The notes under the pieces are model-generated. The model saw only the letters and a program-made list of their open reading frames with translations, was not told the origin of the DNA and ran no database searches. DNA of 61,076 nucleotides from B46-G9 sp964581175 (GTDB lineage Bacteria; Desulfobacterota; DSM-4660; Desulfatiglandales; Desulfatiglandaceae), in NCBI GenBank assembly GCA_964581175.1, contig CAZONI010000013.1, forward strand, positions 1 through 61,076, read 5' to 3'. This document shows, one piece after another, positions 25,421-34,269 of the stretch. How positions within the stretch are numbered: position 1 is the stretch's first letter; each line of letters starts with the position of its first letter. A program made the translations under genes and the position numbers.

Positions 25421-27550
25421 TCACTCCCCTTTCGGGAAGGCAACCAGCAGGGGGCACTTTTCCTCCAGGGCCTCCGCGTGTGTCTTGGTGTAGTTGGTGC
25501 TGATAGCACTTTCCATCGTGGAGAACAGATGATCCTCCCCGATTTTTTCGAGAAAATGGGTTCTTTTCAAGACTTTCATGACAGATTCGTTTACCCCGCT
25601 CATCGAGATATCGATGCCGGCGCTTCTTGCTCTGTCTACCAAAAGAGAAAGGCCTTCCTCTCCCGAGGAATCCATATCATTGATCCCGTTGGACACGATG
25701 ACGATATGCTTCAGGTGCGGTTTGGTTCTCATGAGTTCGGTGATGCGGTCTTCCAGATAACTGGCATTGGCGAAAAAGAGCGGGCCGTCAAACCGCACCA
25801 GGGCCATGTATTCGCATTCCCTGAGTCCAAAGGTGCCGGCGTCGCGCAAGGCCATGTCTTCTCTCCTGGCGAGCGATGCCACCTTGGGCCGCATGCTCTT
25901 GTAAAGAAAAACCAGAAGAGAAAGGATCACACCCACTTCGATGCCCTTTTCCAGGTGAGGTGCAAAGGCGAGGGTCAGAAAAAAGGAGATTATGGCAATC
26001 GCCCCGTCATACCACTGGGCCTCCCATGCATGGACAAAACCGGAGACGTTCACCAGCCCGATCACGGCCATCATGATGACCGCTGCCAGGACCGACTGGG
26101 GAAGGTGGTACAGGAGCGGCGTGAAAAACATGAGCACAATGACTACCATCAGGCTGGTAAAGACACTGGAGAGACCACTCACGGCCCCTGCCTGGAGGTT
26201 GACCGCGGAGCGTGAAAAGGAACCGGAAACCGGGTAGCTTTTCCCAAAGGCTCCGCAGATATTGGCCAACCCCTGGCCGATAAGTTCCTGGTTCGGGTCA
26301 AGCCTCTGGCCGGTCTTGGCGGCCATGGCCTTGGCAATGGAGATGGCCTCCATAAACCCCAGGAGCGATATGATTGCGGCGAAAGGAAAAAGGTGCAGCA
26401 TGATGCCCAAATCCAGACGGGGCACGGAAAGGGCGGGCAGACCTTTCGGAATATCTCCGACCACTGCTCCACCGCCCGTCATGAGGAGGGCATCTGTCGT
26501 GAGGGGTCTATTGCCAACCTTGATCCGCCAGGTCCTTCCGTCGTCCCTGGACAGAGCGGGCATATCTTCCGGGAGATAGAATATGAGGGAACCGTCCTCC
26601 TGTTTAACGCCCTTGAACAGGAACTCGCTTATTTCTTTTCTGAAAATGTGGGCGTCAAATTTGAGGTTCTCGATCTTCATGCCCGCCATTTCCAGGTTGT
26701 GCTTGGCGGTGAGAATGGCCTCCGGGGCGCCCGTTTTTCTTGCCTGTGCCAGCATCTCTCCGGCCCGGGCGCGTTCCTCGGCGAGCAGGGGAAGCGCGGT
26801 GACCACCCTGTTGAAATTCGTCACGGCCTCTCTGGCTCTTGGGGAGCGGATGGTCGAGAGATCAACACGGACGTTGTGATCAAATCCGGTTGCCCAGGAA
26901 AGAATGGTGGTGACAGCCACCGCCACAAGGACATTGGGAATTTTCGGTGAGATACGCTTGAGGCCGTACATGATGGCAAAGGCGAGAGCGCCCATCAGGA
27001 GGGTGGGCCAGTGGGTGTAGTGGAAAGCGGCCTGGATGACCCGCCAGATGGTCTCGTAATGGTGATGGGCATTGTCCACATACACGCCGAACATCTTTGA
27101 AAGCTGGGAAGAGGCAATGATAAGAGCGGCGGCGTTGGTAAAACCGTTCACCACCGGATGCGAAAGGAAGTTCACCACGAGACCAAGACGCAGGAGGCCG
27201 AGGCCGAGCTGGAAAAATCCCACCATCAGCGCAAGGAGAACGGCGTAAATGATATATCCCTCACTTCCTGCGGTGGCCAGCGGTTCAAGGGAAGCAGCGG
27301 TCATGAGAGATACAATCGCCACGGGTCCCGTGGCCAGTTGCCGGCTCGAGCCGAAAAGGGAGGCCATCATGGGGGGGAGAAAAGAGGCATACAGGCCGTA
27401 ATAGGCCGGCAGCCCTGCAAGCTGGGCATAGGCCATGGACTGGGGAATGAGCACAAGGGCGACCGTGAGCCCCGAGAGGGCATCAACCCGCAGAGCATCA
27501 AGAGAGTAATTTTTGAACCAATTGAGAAAGGGAAGAATTTTCGCCAGCAT
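25421..27550 (-). CDS. SulP-family anion transporter with STAS domain and inserted domain
   Basis: 709 residues. The SulP core starts DALSGLTVALVLIPQSMAYA and continues through LATGPVAIVSLMTA and VNGFTNAAALIIASSQL. The C-terminal STAS domain is at about 590-690 (MALVRFDGPLFFANASYLED; DMDSSGEEGLSLLVDRA). Between about residues 226 and 362 a hydrophilic stretch of about 135 residues interrupts the membrane domain just before the usual VGDIPKGLP motif; typical SulP proteins have only a short loop there. Substrate may be sulfate, bicarbonate or another anion. It heads an operon with three signalling genes and a degenerate kinase. Confidence 0.88.
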   Translation of the reverse strand: MLAKILPFLNWFKNYSLDALRVDALSGLTVALVLIPQSMAYAQLAGLPAYYGLYASFLPPMMASLFGSSRQLATGPVAIVSLMTAASLEPLATAGSEGYIIYAVLLALMVGFFQLGLGLLRLGLVVNFLSHPVVNGFTNAAALIIASSQLSKMFGVYVDNAHHHYETIWRVIQAAFHYTHWPTLLMGALAFAIMYGLKRISPKIPNVLVAVAVTTILSWATGFDHNVRVDLSTIRSPRAREAVTNFNRVVTALPLLAEERARAGEMLAQARKTGAPEAILTAKHNLEMAGMKIENLKFDAHIFRKEISEFLFKGVKQEDGSLIFYLPEDMPALSRDDGRTWRIKVGNRPLTTDALLMTGGGAVVGDIPKGLPALSVPRLDLGIMLHLFPFAAIISLLGFMEAISIAKAMAAKTGQRLDPNQELIGQGLANICGAFGKSYPVSGSFSRSAVNLQAGAVSGLSSVFTSLMVVIVLMFFTPLLYHLPQSVLAAVIMMAVIGLVNVSGFVHAWEAQWYDGAIAIISFFLTLAFAPHLEKGIEVGVILSLLVFLYKSMRPKVASLARREDMALRDAGTFGLRECEYMALVRFDGPLFFANASYLEDRITELMRTKPHLKHIVIVSNGINDMDSSGEEGLSLLVDRARSAGIDISMSGVNESVMKVLKRTHFLEKIGEDHLFSTMESAISTNYTKTHAEALEEKCPLLVAFPKGE

Positions 27551-27925
27551 CAGTAGCTCCCATTATACATAGCGTCCGGAATCTTTTCCGATTCAATCGG
27601 CCGTCATGATCCACCACGAAGGAGACGAAGGTGCGAGCAGACGTTTGGAGTATGTATTTGATTCTTTATGCGAAGGTGTGGTTTGTATTTTCTCCGCACG
27701 AGAGTGTGGTTCCGCGAAGGGCAATCATTCTGCCCTCTTTGATCAGGAAGCAGAGTGCCTTTTTTAATGCACGCGTGTCAAGTAGAAAACGGAATAAAAA
27801 CAGGAGGCTTGACAGGACTTAGGATTGTCAATTACAAGATACCTATGATGCCGTAAGTCCAAGTGGGGGATTATTTCCTTCGGCTGAAGTCAAAAGGAGA
27901 CGGATTTGTCCGGGAGAACTGAAGA
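27551..27925. other. Divergent intergenic region between SulP and KtrB genes
   Basis: No gene is seen. It must hold promoters for both directions. An inverted repeat TTGACA-N11-TGTCAA at 27809-27831 sits about 95 bp before the ktrB start, and its left arm could serve as a -35 box, but no good -10 is spaced correctly. AGGGCA/TGCCCT forms a short hairpin at about 27718-27736. Confidence 0.5.
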
Positions 27926-29326
27926 GTGAGTGGACTTTTTCGAAAAGAGAAAAAGCAGCACCGTTTCCGGTTGAGGAGATGGCTCCTCCGGTCTCCCGCC
28001 CGATTTTCCATTCTCGCGTTTGCGGGGCTGATCGGCGCGGGCACCCTGCTGCTGGTTTTGCCTGCCGCCTCCGCCGGGAAGGGCATCGGCCTGATTGATG
28101 CCCTGTTCACGGCCACCTCGGCGAGTTGTGTGACCGGTCTCGTGGTGCTGGATACCGGAAGGGATTTCACCGCCTTCGGACAAGGAATCATTCTTTTTCT
28201 GATACAGGCAGGGGGATTGGGCATAATGACCCTTTCCACGTTGTTTCTCCTTGTGGCGAGAAGACGCACATCCCTCGTGGGGAGGCTTGTCATCAAGGAT
28301 GCCCTGACTGATGGGAAGGAGCGGAGTTTGCCTTCTCTCTTGAAAGATGTATTGCTCTTTACCGTGGTGATAGAAGGAATAGGGTCTTTCCTGATATTTA
28401 TTCGTCTCCTTCCCGGTCGTGGTATCCTGGAGGCCCTGTATCTCGCAGTATTTCACTCCATAAGTGCATTTTGCAACGCCGGCTTTTCCATCTTTTCCGA
28501 CAGCTTCATGCATTACCGGGACGACTGGATCCTGAACCTCACCCTGTGTTTTCTGATTGTGAGCGGAGGAATCGGTTTTCTGGTATTATCCGAGCTGAAA
28601 CGCAAGAGGCCGGTGAAACCTCGTGCCTGGGCGCGCTTGACCCTCCATTCCAAAATTGTCCTGTCTACCACGGGTATCCTGCTCCTGGCAGGGACCTTTC
28701 TCGTGCTTTTCATGGAATGGGACAATACCCTTCATGGGTTGTCGGTGCCGGGACGGTTTCTGGCGGCGTTTTTCCAGTCCGTCACAGCGAGGACCGCCGG
28801 GTTTAATACCCTTCCTATCGGGGCGATGGCAAATGAAACCCTGTTTCTCACGATTTTGCTCATGTTTATCGGCGCCTCTCCCGGGTCCTGCGGCGGAGGA
28901 ATTAAAACCACCACCTTTGCCAGTCTTGTGGCCCAGGGCATTGCCCGTCTTCGGGGAAAAGAAAGGCCCCACTGGTTCAGGCGCACCATTTCCCAAAGCA
29001 GCATCGCGAGGGCGATCAGCATCGTCATGGTCAGCGGGATTGTTGTGATCCTGGCGACCTTTGCGCTTCTTGTGACGGAGTTGCGGGAAATGCCCCACAT
29101 TGCAAGCAGGGGCAGGTTTCTCGAACTGCTCTTTGAGGTCGTAAGCGCTTTCGGGACCGTGGGACTTTCAACCGGAGTGACCGCGGGTTTGACCCAGGCG
29201 GGAAAGGTCATTATTACGCTGGTCATGTTCGTCGGAAGGTTGGGCCCTCTTCTGATTGCGGTGGCGGTGAGCCGGGAGTCGGCTCCCCGGTATCGTTACG
29301 CTGAAGAAACCATTATGGTAGGATGA
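27926..29326 (+). CDS. ktrB: Potassium uptake membrane subunit (KtrB/TrkH family)
   Basis: 466 residues with four pore-loop repeats and selectivity-filter segments TSASCVTGL, SISAFCNAGF, VTARTAGFN and VSAFGTVGLS, the hallmark of Trk/Ktr/HKT transporters. It starts with GTG at 27926; GGGAG lies 9 nt upstream. The size is closer to KtrB than to Escherichia TrkH. The RCK-domain partner follows 51 bp later. Probable function is K+ uptake, with Na+ dependence unknown. Confidence 0.92.
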   Translation: MSGLFRKEKKQHRFRLRRWLLRSPARFSILAFAGLIGAGTLLLVLPAASAGKGIGLIDALFTATSASCVTGLVVLDTGRDFTAFGQGIILFLIQAGGLGIMTLSTLFLLVARRRTSLVGRLVIKDALTDGKERSLPSLLKDVLLFTVVIEGIGSFLIFIRLLPGRGILEALYLAVFHSISAFCNAGFSIFSDSFMHYRDDWILNLTLCFLIVSGGIGFLVLSELKRKRPVKPRAWARLTLHSKIVLSTTGILLLAGTFLVLFMEWDNTLHGLSVPGRFLAAFFQSVTARTAGFNTLPIGAMANETLFLTILLMFIGASPGSCGGGIKTTTFASLVAQGIARLRGKERPHWFRRTISQSSIARAISIVMVSGIVVILATFALLVTELREMPHIASRGRFLELLFEVVSAFGTVGLSTGVTAGLTQAGKVIITLVMFVGRLGPLLIAVAVSRESAPRYRYAEETIMVG

Positions 29327-29377
29327 GTTATGAGTTTACAGAACCTGTAATTGGAGTAATGGAGTGAGGAGAGGAAA

Positions 29378-30037
29378 ATGCGGCAATTTGCGGTTATCGG
29401 GCTGGGGAATTTCGGGTATTACCTGGCGTCATTTCTCTATGAGAAGGGACATGAGGTACTGGCGATAGACAAGGACCATGAGCGGGTGCAGGAAATTAAG
29501 GACCACGTGAGCCAGGCCGTGGTGGCGGATGCCACGGACAGGGCCGCTCTGGAGTCACTCGGTTTGAACCAGATGGATGTGGCCGTGGTTTCCATAGGAT
29601 CGATCCTGAGCAACTCGATCCTGGCAACGCTCAATCTCAAGGATATGGGGGTGGAACTCGTCTACGCCAAAGCAGTGAGCGAGGCCCATGGCCGTATTCT
29701 CTACAAGGTGGGAGCGACCGAAGTGTTCTTCCCTGAAAAGGACCAGGCCATTTCGCTGGCCGAGCGCCTGCATAACCCAAACATGCTGGATTATTTACCA
29801 TTCCTGGAGGGATACAGCATTATCCAGCTTGCGCCTCCCCGGGAATTTATCGGGAAGCAATTGAAGGACTTGGACTTGATTAACCGGTACGGTATCCAGG
29901 TGGTGGGGATCAAGGAAATCATTCCGGACCGGCTGAATCTCATCCCCACGGCCCAGTTTATAATCAAGGACAGTGATACCCTGATCCTGCTCGGACCCAA
30001 TCAAGCCCTTGACAAATTGAGAGAAAAAGAAAGATAG
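29378..30037 (+). CDS. ktrA: Potassium uptake regulatory subunit (KtrA, RCK domains)
   Basis: 219 residues. The N-terminal RCK Rossmann domain has VIGLGNFGYYLA and the acidic beta-2 end VLAIDKD, typical for binding NAD(H) or ATP/ADP; an RCK_C domain follows (about 135-215). It forms the cytoplasmic gating ring of the adjacent KtrB channel. RBS GAGGAGAGG. A short palindrome TTACAG-AAC-CTGTAA occurs in the gap before it. Confidence 0.92.
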   Translation: MRQFAVIGLGNFGYYLASFLYEKGHEVLAIDKDHERVQEIKDHVSQAVVADATDRAALESLGLNQMDVAVVSIGSILSNSILATLNLKDMGVELVYAKAVSEAHGRILYKVGATEVFFPEKDQAISLAERLHNPNMLDYLPFLEGYSIIQLAPPREFIGKQLKDLDLINRYGIQVVGIKEIIPDRLNLIPTAQFIIKDSDTLILLGPNQALDKLREKER

Positions 30038-30090
30038 TTCATGGGTAAGGTGAAGCCGGGGAGCGTGAACAGGAATGATCCGGGGTTAGT

Positions 30091-30789
30091 ATGGAAATAG
30101 ACATCGACACAGCCGCGAAAATGCTGGCAACTCCTCAGGCCACCTTGCGGCGCTGGGCCCGCCAGGGAAAAATTCCGGCAAGGGAACGCGCCGGGACATA
30201 CGTCTTTCGAAAAGACGAATTGGTCAAATGGGCCCGCCAGCACAATATCCCCTTGCGGGTTTCTCCCGAGTCCGGAATTCCGGGCCCGGCGCATGTAGAA
30301 ATCAGCCTCTATGAGTCAATAAAGCGGGGAGGCATCTTTTTTTCCGTACCAGGCGACAATGTACATGAGGTCCTGCAGGCTGCAAGTAATTTGATCATCC
30401 TTCCCGAAACAATAGACCGGAAGGCGTTGCTGGATGATCTGCTCGAGAGAGAGGCCCTGGTATCCACCGGAATCGGGAACGGCGTTGCTTTTCCCCATCC
30501 CCGATATCCCTTGGAAGATATTCCCGCGGGGGGAGTGATCGCGGCTTGCTTTCTCGAAAAAGAAGTTGATTTCAAGTCCATAGACGGACTGCCGGTGTTC
30601 GTCCTTTTCATGCTCCTCAATCCCGATACGGAAACGCATCTGAAGCTCCTTTCCCGGCTCAGCTTCTGCCTCCGCGACAGCACCTGCATCCGGCTCCTCA
30701 GGGAATGCGAAAGATCTGAAGATCTCTTACAGAAGGTCCGCGAGATGGAACGGGATATAGCCCGGCATGAAAAGGGAGATGGGGTCTAG
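30091..30789 (+). CDS. Helix-turn-helix protein fused to PTS EIIA (fructose/Ntr type)
   Basis: 232 residues. Residues 1-55 form an excisionase/MerR-like HTH (TAAKMLATPQATLRRWARQG). Residues 68-225 form an EIIA-2 domain with the phosphorylatable His in GNGVAFPHPR. Proteins of this layout are thought to act in regulation rather than sugar uptake; no EIIB/EIIC is nearby. PTS-Ntr EIIA is known to control K+ transport in some bacteria, which fits its place directly after ktrBA. It overlaps the ClC gene by 23 bp. Confidence 0.85.
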   Translation: MEIDIDTAAKMLATPQATLRRWARQGKIPARERAGTYVFRKDELVKWARQHNIPLRVSPESGIPGPAHVEISLYESIKRGGIFFSVPGDNVHEVLQAASNLIILPETIDRKALLDDLLEREALVSTGIGNGVAFPHPRYPLEDIPAGGVIAACFLEKEVDFKSIDGLPVFVLFMLLNPDTETHLKLLSRLSFCLRDSTCIRLLRECERSEDLLQKVREMERDIARHEKGDGV

Positions 30790-32515
30790 GCCTCTCATGG
30801 ATTTTTCACTCTCACGTCTTGTGCGAAAAATCTTTTTCAGACTCGATGAACGGCTGCAGCTCATCATAGTGGCCGCCCTGGTCGGGCTGGGCGGCGGATA
30901 TGCCTCGGTCGTGTTAAACTCTGGGCTTGAATCCGGCGGCCACTACCTCAATCCGCTGCGCACTCACTGGTACGCTGTTTTGTTCCCTGCCATAGGGGCC
31001 GCGTTATCGGTCATTTTTCTGCGGTATCTTGTGAGAGACATCGGCGTGCATGGCGTCCCGGAGGTAATTTACAGCATCTCCAGGAGAGGCGGGCTCTTAC
31101 GCTTCCGTTCCAGTTTTTCACAACTTGTTTCCGGCTTTTTGACCATCGTAAGCGGTGGATCTGCCGGTCCCGAGGCGCCGGTGGTCATCAGCGGCGCCAG
31201 CATTGGTTCAAACATTGCCAATCTATTTTATCTCAAAGATCGCCAGCGGACGGTCATCGTCGGCTGCGGGGCGGCCGCCGCTATCGCGGCTATCTTCAAT
31301 GCCCCTGCCACAGGCATTGCCTTCGCCCTGGAAGCGATCCTGGGAGAATGGACGCCCATCAATGTCGTTCCCATTGCCATCGCTTCCGTTGTGGGGACCG
31401 AGGTGAGCAGAGCGCTCCAGGGGAACCAGATTCCTTTTCAGCATCATTCTTTTTATATTACAAACGTGGACCTGTTCGCCTGCCTCGGTCTCGCACTGCT
31501 GACCGCCGTTTCCTCCGTTCTTTTCATGCGGCTTCTGCGGATAGTATCGTCGAATGCAAACACGTATATTCGGCGAGCCTGGGTGCGGGCCGCAGCGGGA
31601 GGAATCCTGGTGGGATGCATAGGTCTTGCCCTGCCGAATGTCCTCGGGGAGGGGTATGAACCCATACGGAGAGTTATTGAAGGGGAATATGCCTCCGGGA
31701 TCCTGCTCGCAGGGGTATCTGTTCTTGCGAAAATTCTGTCAACATCGTTAACCATCGGCAGTGGAGGATCGGGTGGAGTATTCGCGCCATGCCTGGTGAT
31801 TGGGAGCTTCACCGGCCTGTTCTTTCAGCGGGGGATGCATTTTGCCTTCCCGCAAGTGACCTGGGCGGGGGAAGGCTATTTCGGGCTTCTGGGAATGGCC
31901 GGAGTGACGAGCAGCGTCCTGCAGGCGCCAATGACGGGAATATTCTTGATCATAGAAATAACCGGCGGTTATGATGTCCTGGTTTCGGTGGTTCTCGTTT
32001 CGGTCATGTCCGCAACCCTTAGCCATTTTTTTGAGCCCCATTCAATTTATCACGTCACACTTATTGAGCGGGGAGAACTGCTCAGACCCAGGACTGATGC
32101 CCGTGTTCTCTCGGAATTGAACGTGATGGAACTTCTGGAAATGGACTGCCAGGTGGTTCACCCTGAAATGACTCTCAGGGATTTCGCGCGCATCGTTGAA
32201 ACATGCCATCGAGATTATTTTCCAGTGGAGGATTCCCGGGACGGACATTTCGTGGGGATGATCCACCTGGACGATGTCAGACAATATCTCTTCGATCCCG
32301 GCCTTTACGACGCCGTTCTGGTGGATGAAATCATGAACCGGAATGTGGTTGCCGTCAGTCCTGAGGACGACCTGCAGGACATATTGCGCAAATTTGACGA
32401 GATCCGCTCGTGGAGCCTGCCGGTGATACAGGGAGAAAAGTTCCTGGGACTCATTTCGAAGGCCACCTTATTGGATCATTACCGAAAGGAATTGAAGGCC
32501 CAGGAGGCGGAATGA
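30767..32515 (+). CDS. ClC-family chloride channel/transporter with CBS pair
   Basis: 582 residues. Membrane part (about 25-420) with family motifs GSAGPEAPVV near 131 (channel-style variant of GREGP) and GSGGSGGVFAP near 330. A C-terminal CBS pair follows (MELLEMDCQVVHPEMTLRDF; VDEIMNRNVVAVSPEDDL). CBS domains in ClC proteins bind adenylates and tune gating. The ATG at 30767 lies inside the EIIA gene; MDFSLSR at 30797 is another possible start. Anion counterflux with the K+ system is plausible. Confidence 0.9.
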   Translation: MKREMGSRPLMDFSLSRLVRKIFFRLDERLQLIIVAALVGLGGGYASVVLNSGLESGGHYLNPLRTHWYAVLFPAIGAALSVIFLRYLVRDIGVHGVPEVIYSISRRGGLLRFRSSFSQLVSGFLTIVSGGSAGPEAPVVISGASIGSNIANLFYLKDRQRTVIVGCGAAAAIAAIFNAPATGIAFALEAILGEWTPINVVPIAIASVVGTEVSRALQGNQIPFQHHSFYITNVDLFACLGLALLTAVSSVLFMRLLRIVSSNANTYIRRAWVRAAAGGILVGCIGLALPNVLGEGYEPIRRVIEGEYASGILLAGVSVLAKILSTSLTIGSGGSGGVFAPCLVIGSFTGLFFQRGMHFAFPQVTWAGEGYFGLLGMAGVTSSVLQAPMTGIFLIIEITGGYDVLVSVVLVSVMSATLSHFFEPHSIYHVTLIERGELLRPRTDARVLSELNVMELLEMDCQVVHPEMTLRDFARIVETCHRDYFPVEDSRDGHFVGMIHLDDVRQYLFDPGLYDAVLVDEIMNRNVVAVSPEDDLQDILRKFDEIRSWSLPVIQGEKFLGLISKATLLDHYRKELKAQEAE

Positions 32516-32534
32516 AAGGGAAAAGAGGCATGAA

Positions 32535-33359
32535 ATGAAAAACCAGCTGCTCCATGTATTCCGGAATACTCCTTTCGGGAGGGAAACGTTTTTGCAGTCC
32601 CTCTATTTCTGCAAGATGACAGGGCTTCATCTCAAGGTCTTTTTCCCAACCGCCCCGCAATTCCTGATGTATTTTGCCAGAGAGGTAGTCACCGTTGATC
32701 TGGACAAATCCTTTCTGCAATCTCCCGAGACAGCCAAAGAACACGCCGAGGAATTGATCCGGGAAGCCGGGGTGGACGCCAGCTTCTTTGAGCCCACACG
32801 GCACACTGCCTCCACCCTTCCGGATATTCCGGTCAACTTCGGCTTTATGACTTGTTCGAGGAATATCGGAGATCTTTCATCTAAAGTCGGCTTGGGACAT
32901 ATCGGCCCCAGAGTTCGGACAATTATCAAGAACGCGACATTTCCGATCATTATTCCAACATCCGTCTACAAGGAGTGGAAAGGGATACTCGTTCTTTTCG
33001 GCGGCTCAGCAAATGCCCTCAACGCATTCCGATTGGGCGCGAAATTGCAGGCCCTGAGCGGGCTTCCTCTCAAGCTTTTTACCTATACCGAAAAAAAACC
33101 CAAAGCCTACTATAAAAAGATTCTCGAAAAAAGCGGCCTCCTTTCCGGGATCAATTCGGAAGGGATGGAATGGAAATTTATTGAAAAGGGATCGTTCAGC
33201 GAAGGACTCTATCATGTCTCCCATGATGCCCTTGTTGTTGCCGGCGCATATGCCCATGGCCTCATAAAGGAATTGCTGATGGGAAACATGATGGAAGATA
33301 TCCAGACGATCCTTCCCAACAATCTTGTCATTGTCGGGCCACACTACAATGAAGAATGA
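32535..33359 (+). CDS. Tandem universal-stress-like protein
   Basis: 274 residues with two weakly similar UspA-type halves: the first begins LLHVFRNTPFGRETFLQSLYF, the second GILVLFGGSANALNAFRLGAKL and ends near a LVVAGAYAHGLIKELLMGN block like the C-terminal Usp signature. The strict G-2x-G-9x-G[ST] loop is not complete, so ATP binding is doubtful. RBS AGAGG. It follows the ClC gene by 19 bp and overlaps the longest possible frame of the next gene. Confidence 0.65.
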   Translation: MKNQLLHVFRNTPFGRETFLQSLYFCKMTGLHLKVFFPTAPQFLMYFAREVVTVDLDKSFLQSPETAKEHAEELIREAGVDASFFEPTRHTASTLPDIPVNFGFMTCSRNIGDLSSKVGLGHIGPRVRTIIKNATFPIIIPTSVYKEWKGILVLFGGSANALNAFRLGAKLQALSGLPLKLFTYTEKKPKAYYKKILEKSGLLSGINSEGMEWKFIEKGSFSEGLYHVSHDALVVAGAYAHGLIKELLMGNMMEDIQTILPNNLVIVGPHYNEE

Positions 33360-34260
33360 GAAGGACATGCCATACGGATTCAAACAATTTGCCATGGAAG
33401 ACAAGGAGGTGTTCAACCGGTATCTGCTCACTGACCCGCCGGAGATCTCCGAGCTGACCTTTACGAATTTATTTATCTGGCGGCAGTGCCATAACCCTGT
33501 ATGGATGGAATGGGAGGACTGCCTGCTCATCGCGTTAAGAGAGAAGAGCGATCCCCTGTTCGGCCTTCCACCCATAGGCTCGGGCGATAAGGTCCGGGCC
33601 CTGGACTTTCTTGCGGAACAGCTCAGGCTCATGGACCCGAACGCGCGCATCTGCCGCGTCCCGGAAATATTTGTCGAGCAGTTCGTTGATAACGGAAAGT
33701 ACGAGGTCCTGCCGGACAGGAATAACAGTGACTACGTGTATCGCGCCGACGATCTGATCAACCTGCCGGGCAGAAAATATCATAGGAAAAAGAACCACCT
33801 GAACAAGTTCCTCAAGAGCTGTACTCACCAGTATCATGCCCTGGATGAGGAGCTTGTGAAATATTTTCTGGATATGCAGGAACAATGGTGCCAGCTGAAG
33901 GAATGCAAAGCACATCCCGAACTCCTGGAAGAAGATTACGCCGTCTACCAGGCCCTCACCCATTTCCAGGAGCTGGATTACCAGGGCGGAGCTATCATTA
34001 TTGACGGGCGGGTGGAGGCATTTGCGCTGGGTGAACCCCTGAACGAGAACACGGCGGTCATCCACATCGAGAAGGCAAACCAGGAGGTTCCCGGGATCTA
34101 TGCGGCCATAAACCAGCTCTTCTGCCAGCATGCGTGGTCCGGCATGGAATACATAAACAGGGAGCAGGACCTGGGCATAGAAGGACTGAGAAAGGCGAAG
34201 GAGTCGTACGTTCCACATCACCTGGTAAATAAGAACATCCTCGTTCCGAAAGGAACCTGA
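33349..34260 (+). CDS. DUF2156-family protein (GNAT-like, LPG_synthase_C type)
   Basis: About 303 residues. The sequence shows SELTFTNLFIWR, GRKYHRKKNHLNKFLKS, LDYQGGAIIIDGRVEAFALGE, HIEKANQEVPGIYAAINQLF and EYINREQDLGIEGLRKAKESY, all typical of DUF2156, a fold with two GNAT-like domains related to the aminoacyl-transferase part of lysyl-phosphatidylglycerol synthases. The substrate is unknown. Start choice is uncertain: ATGs at 33349 and 33367 are possible; a frame from 33325 overlaps the upstream gene. Confidence 0.8.
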   Translation: MKNEKDMPYGFKQFAMEDKEVFNRYLLTDPPEISELTFTNLFIWRQCHNPVWMEWEDCLLIALREKSDPLFGLPPIGSGDKVRALDFLAEQLRLMDPNARICRVPEIFVEQFVDNGKYEVLPDRNNSDYVYRADDLINLPGRKYHRKKNHLNKFLKSCTHQYHALDEELVKYFLDMQEQWCQLKECKAHPELLEEDYAVYQALTHFQELDYQGGAIIIDGRVEAFALGEPLNENTAVIHIEKANQEVPGIYAAINQLFCQHAWSGMEYINREQDLGIEGLRKAKESYVPHHLVNKNILVPKGT

Positions 34261-34269
34261 TTCACGTCC

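Noticed and set aside
27718..27737. Minus-strand GGGCAG-N5-TTGCC as a sigma54 promoter for the SulP operon
   Set aside because: GG and GC are spaced correctly, but three consensus positions differ, the bases also form a hairpin, and no TTACA-N3-TGTAA palindrome lies upstream.
29336..29350. Palindrome TTACAG-AAC-CTGTAA between ktrB and ktrA, similar to the activator palindromes
   Set aside because: The spacing between TTACA and TGTAA is 5 instead of 3, no sigma54 promoter lies 100-125 bp away in either direction, and it sits inside an operon gap.
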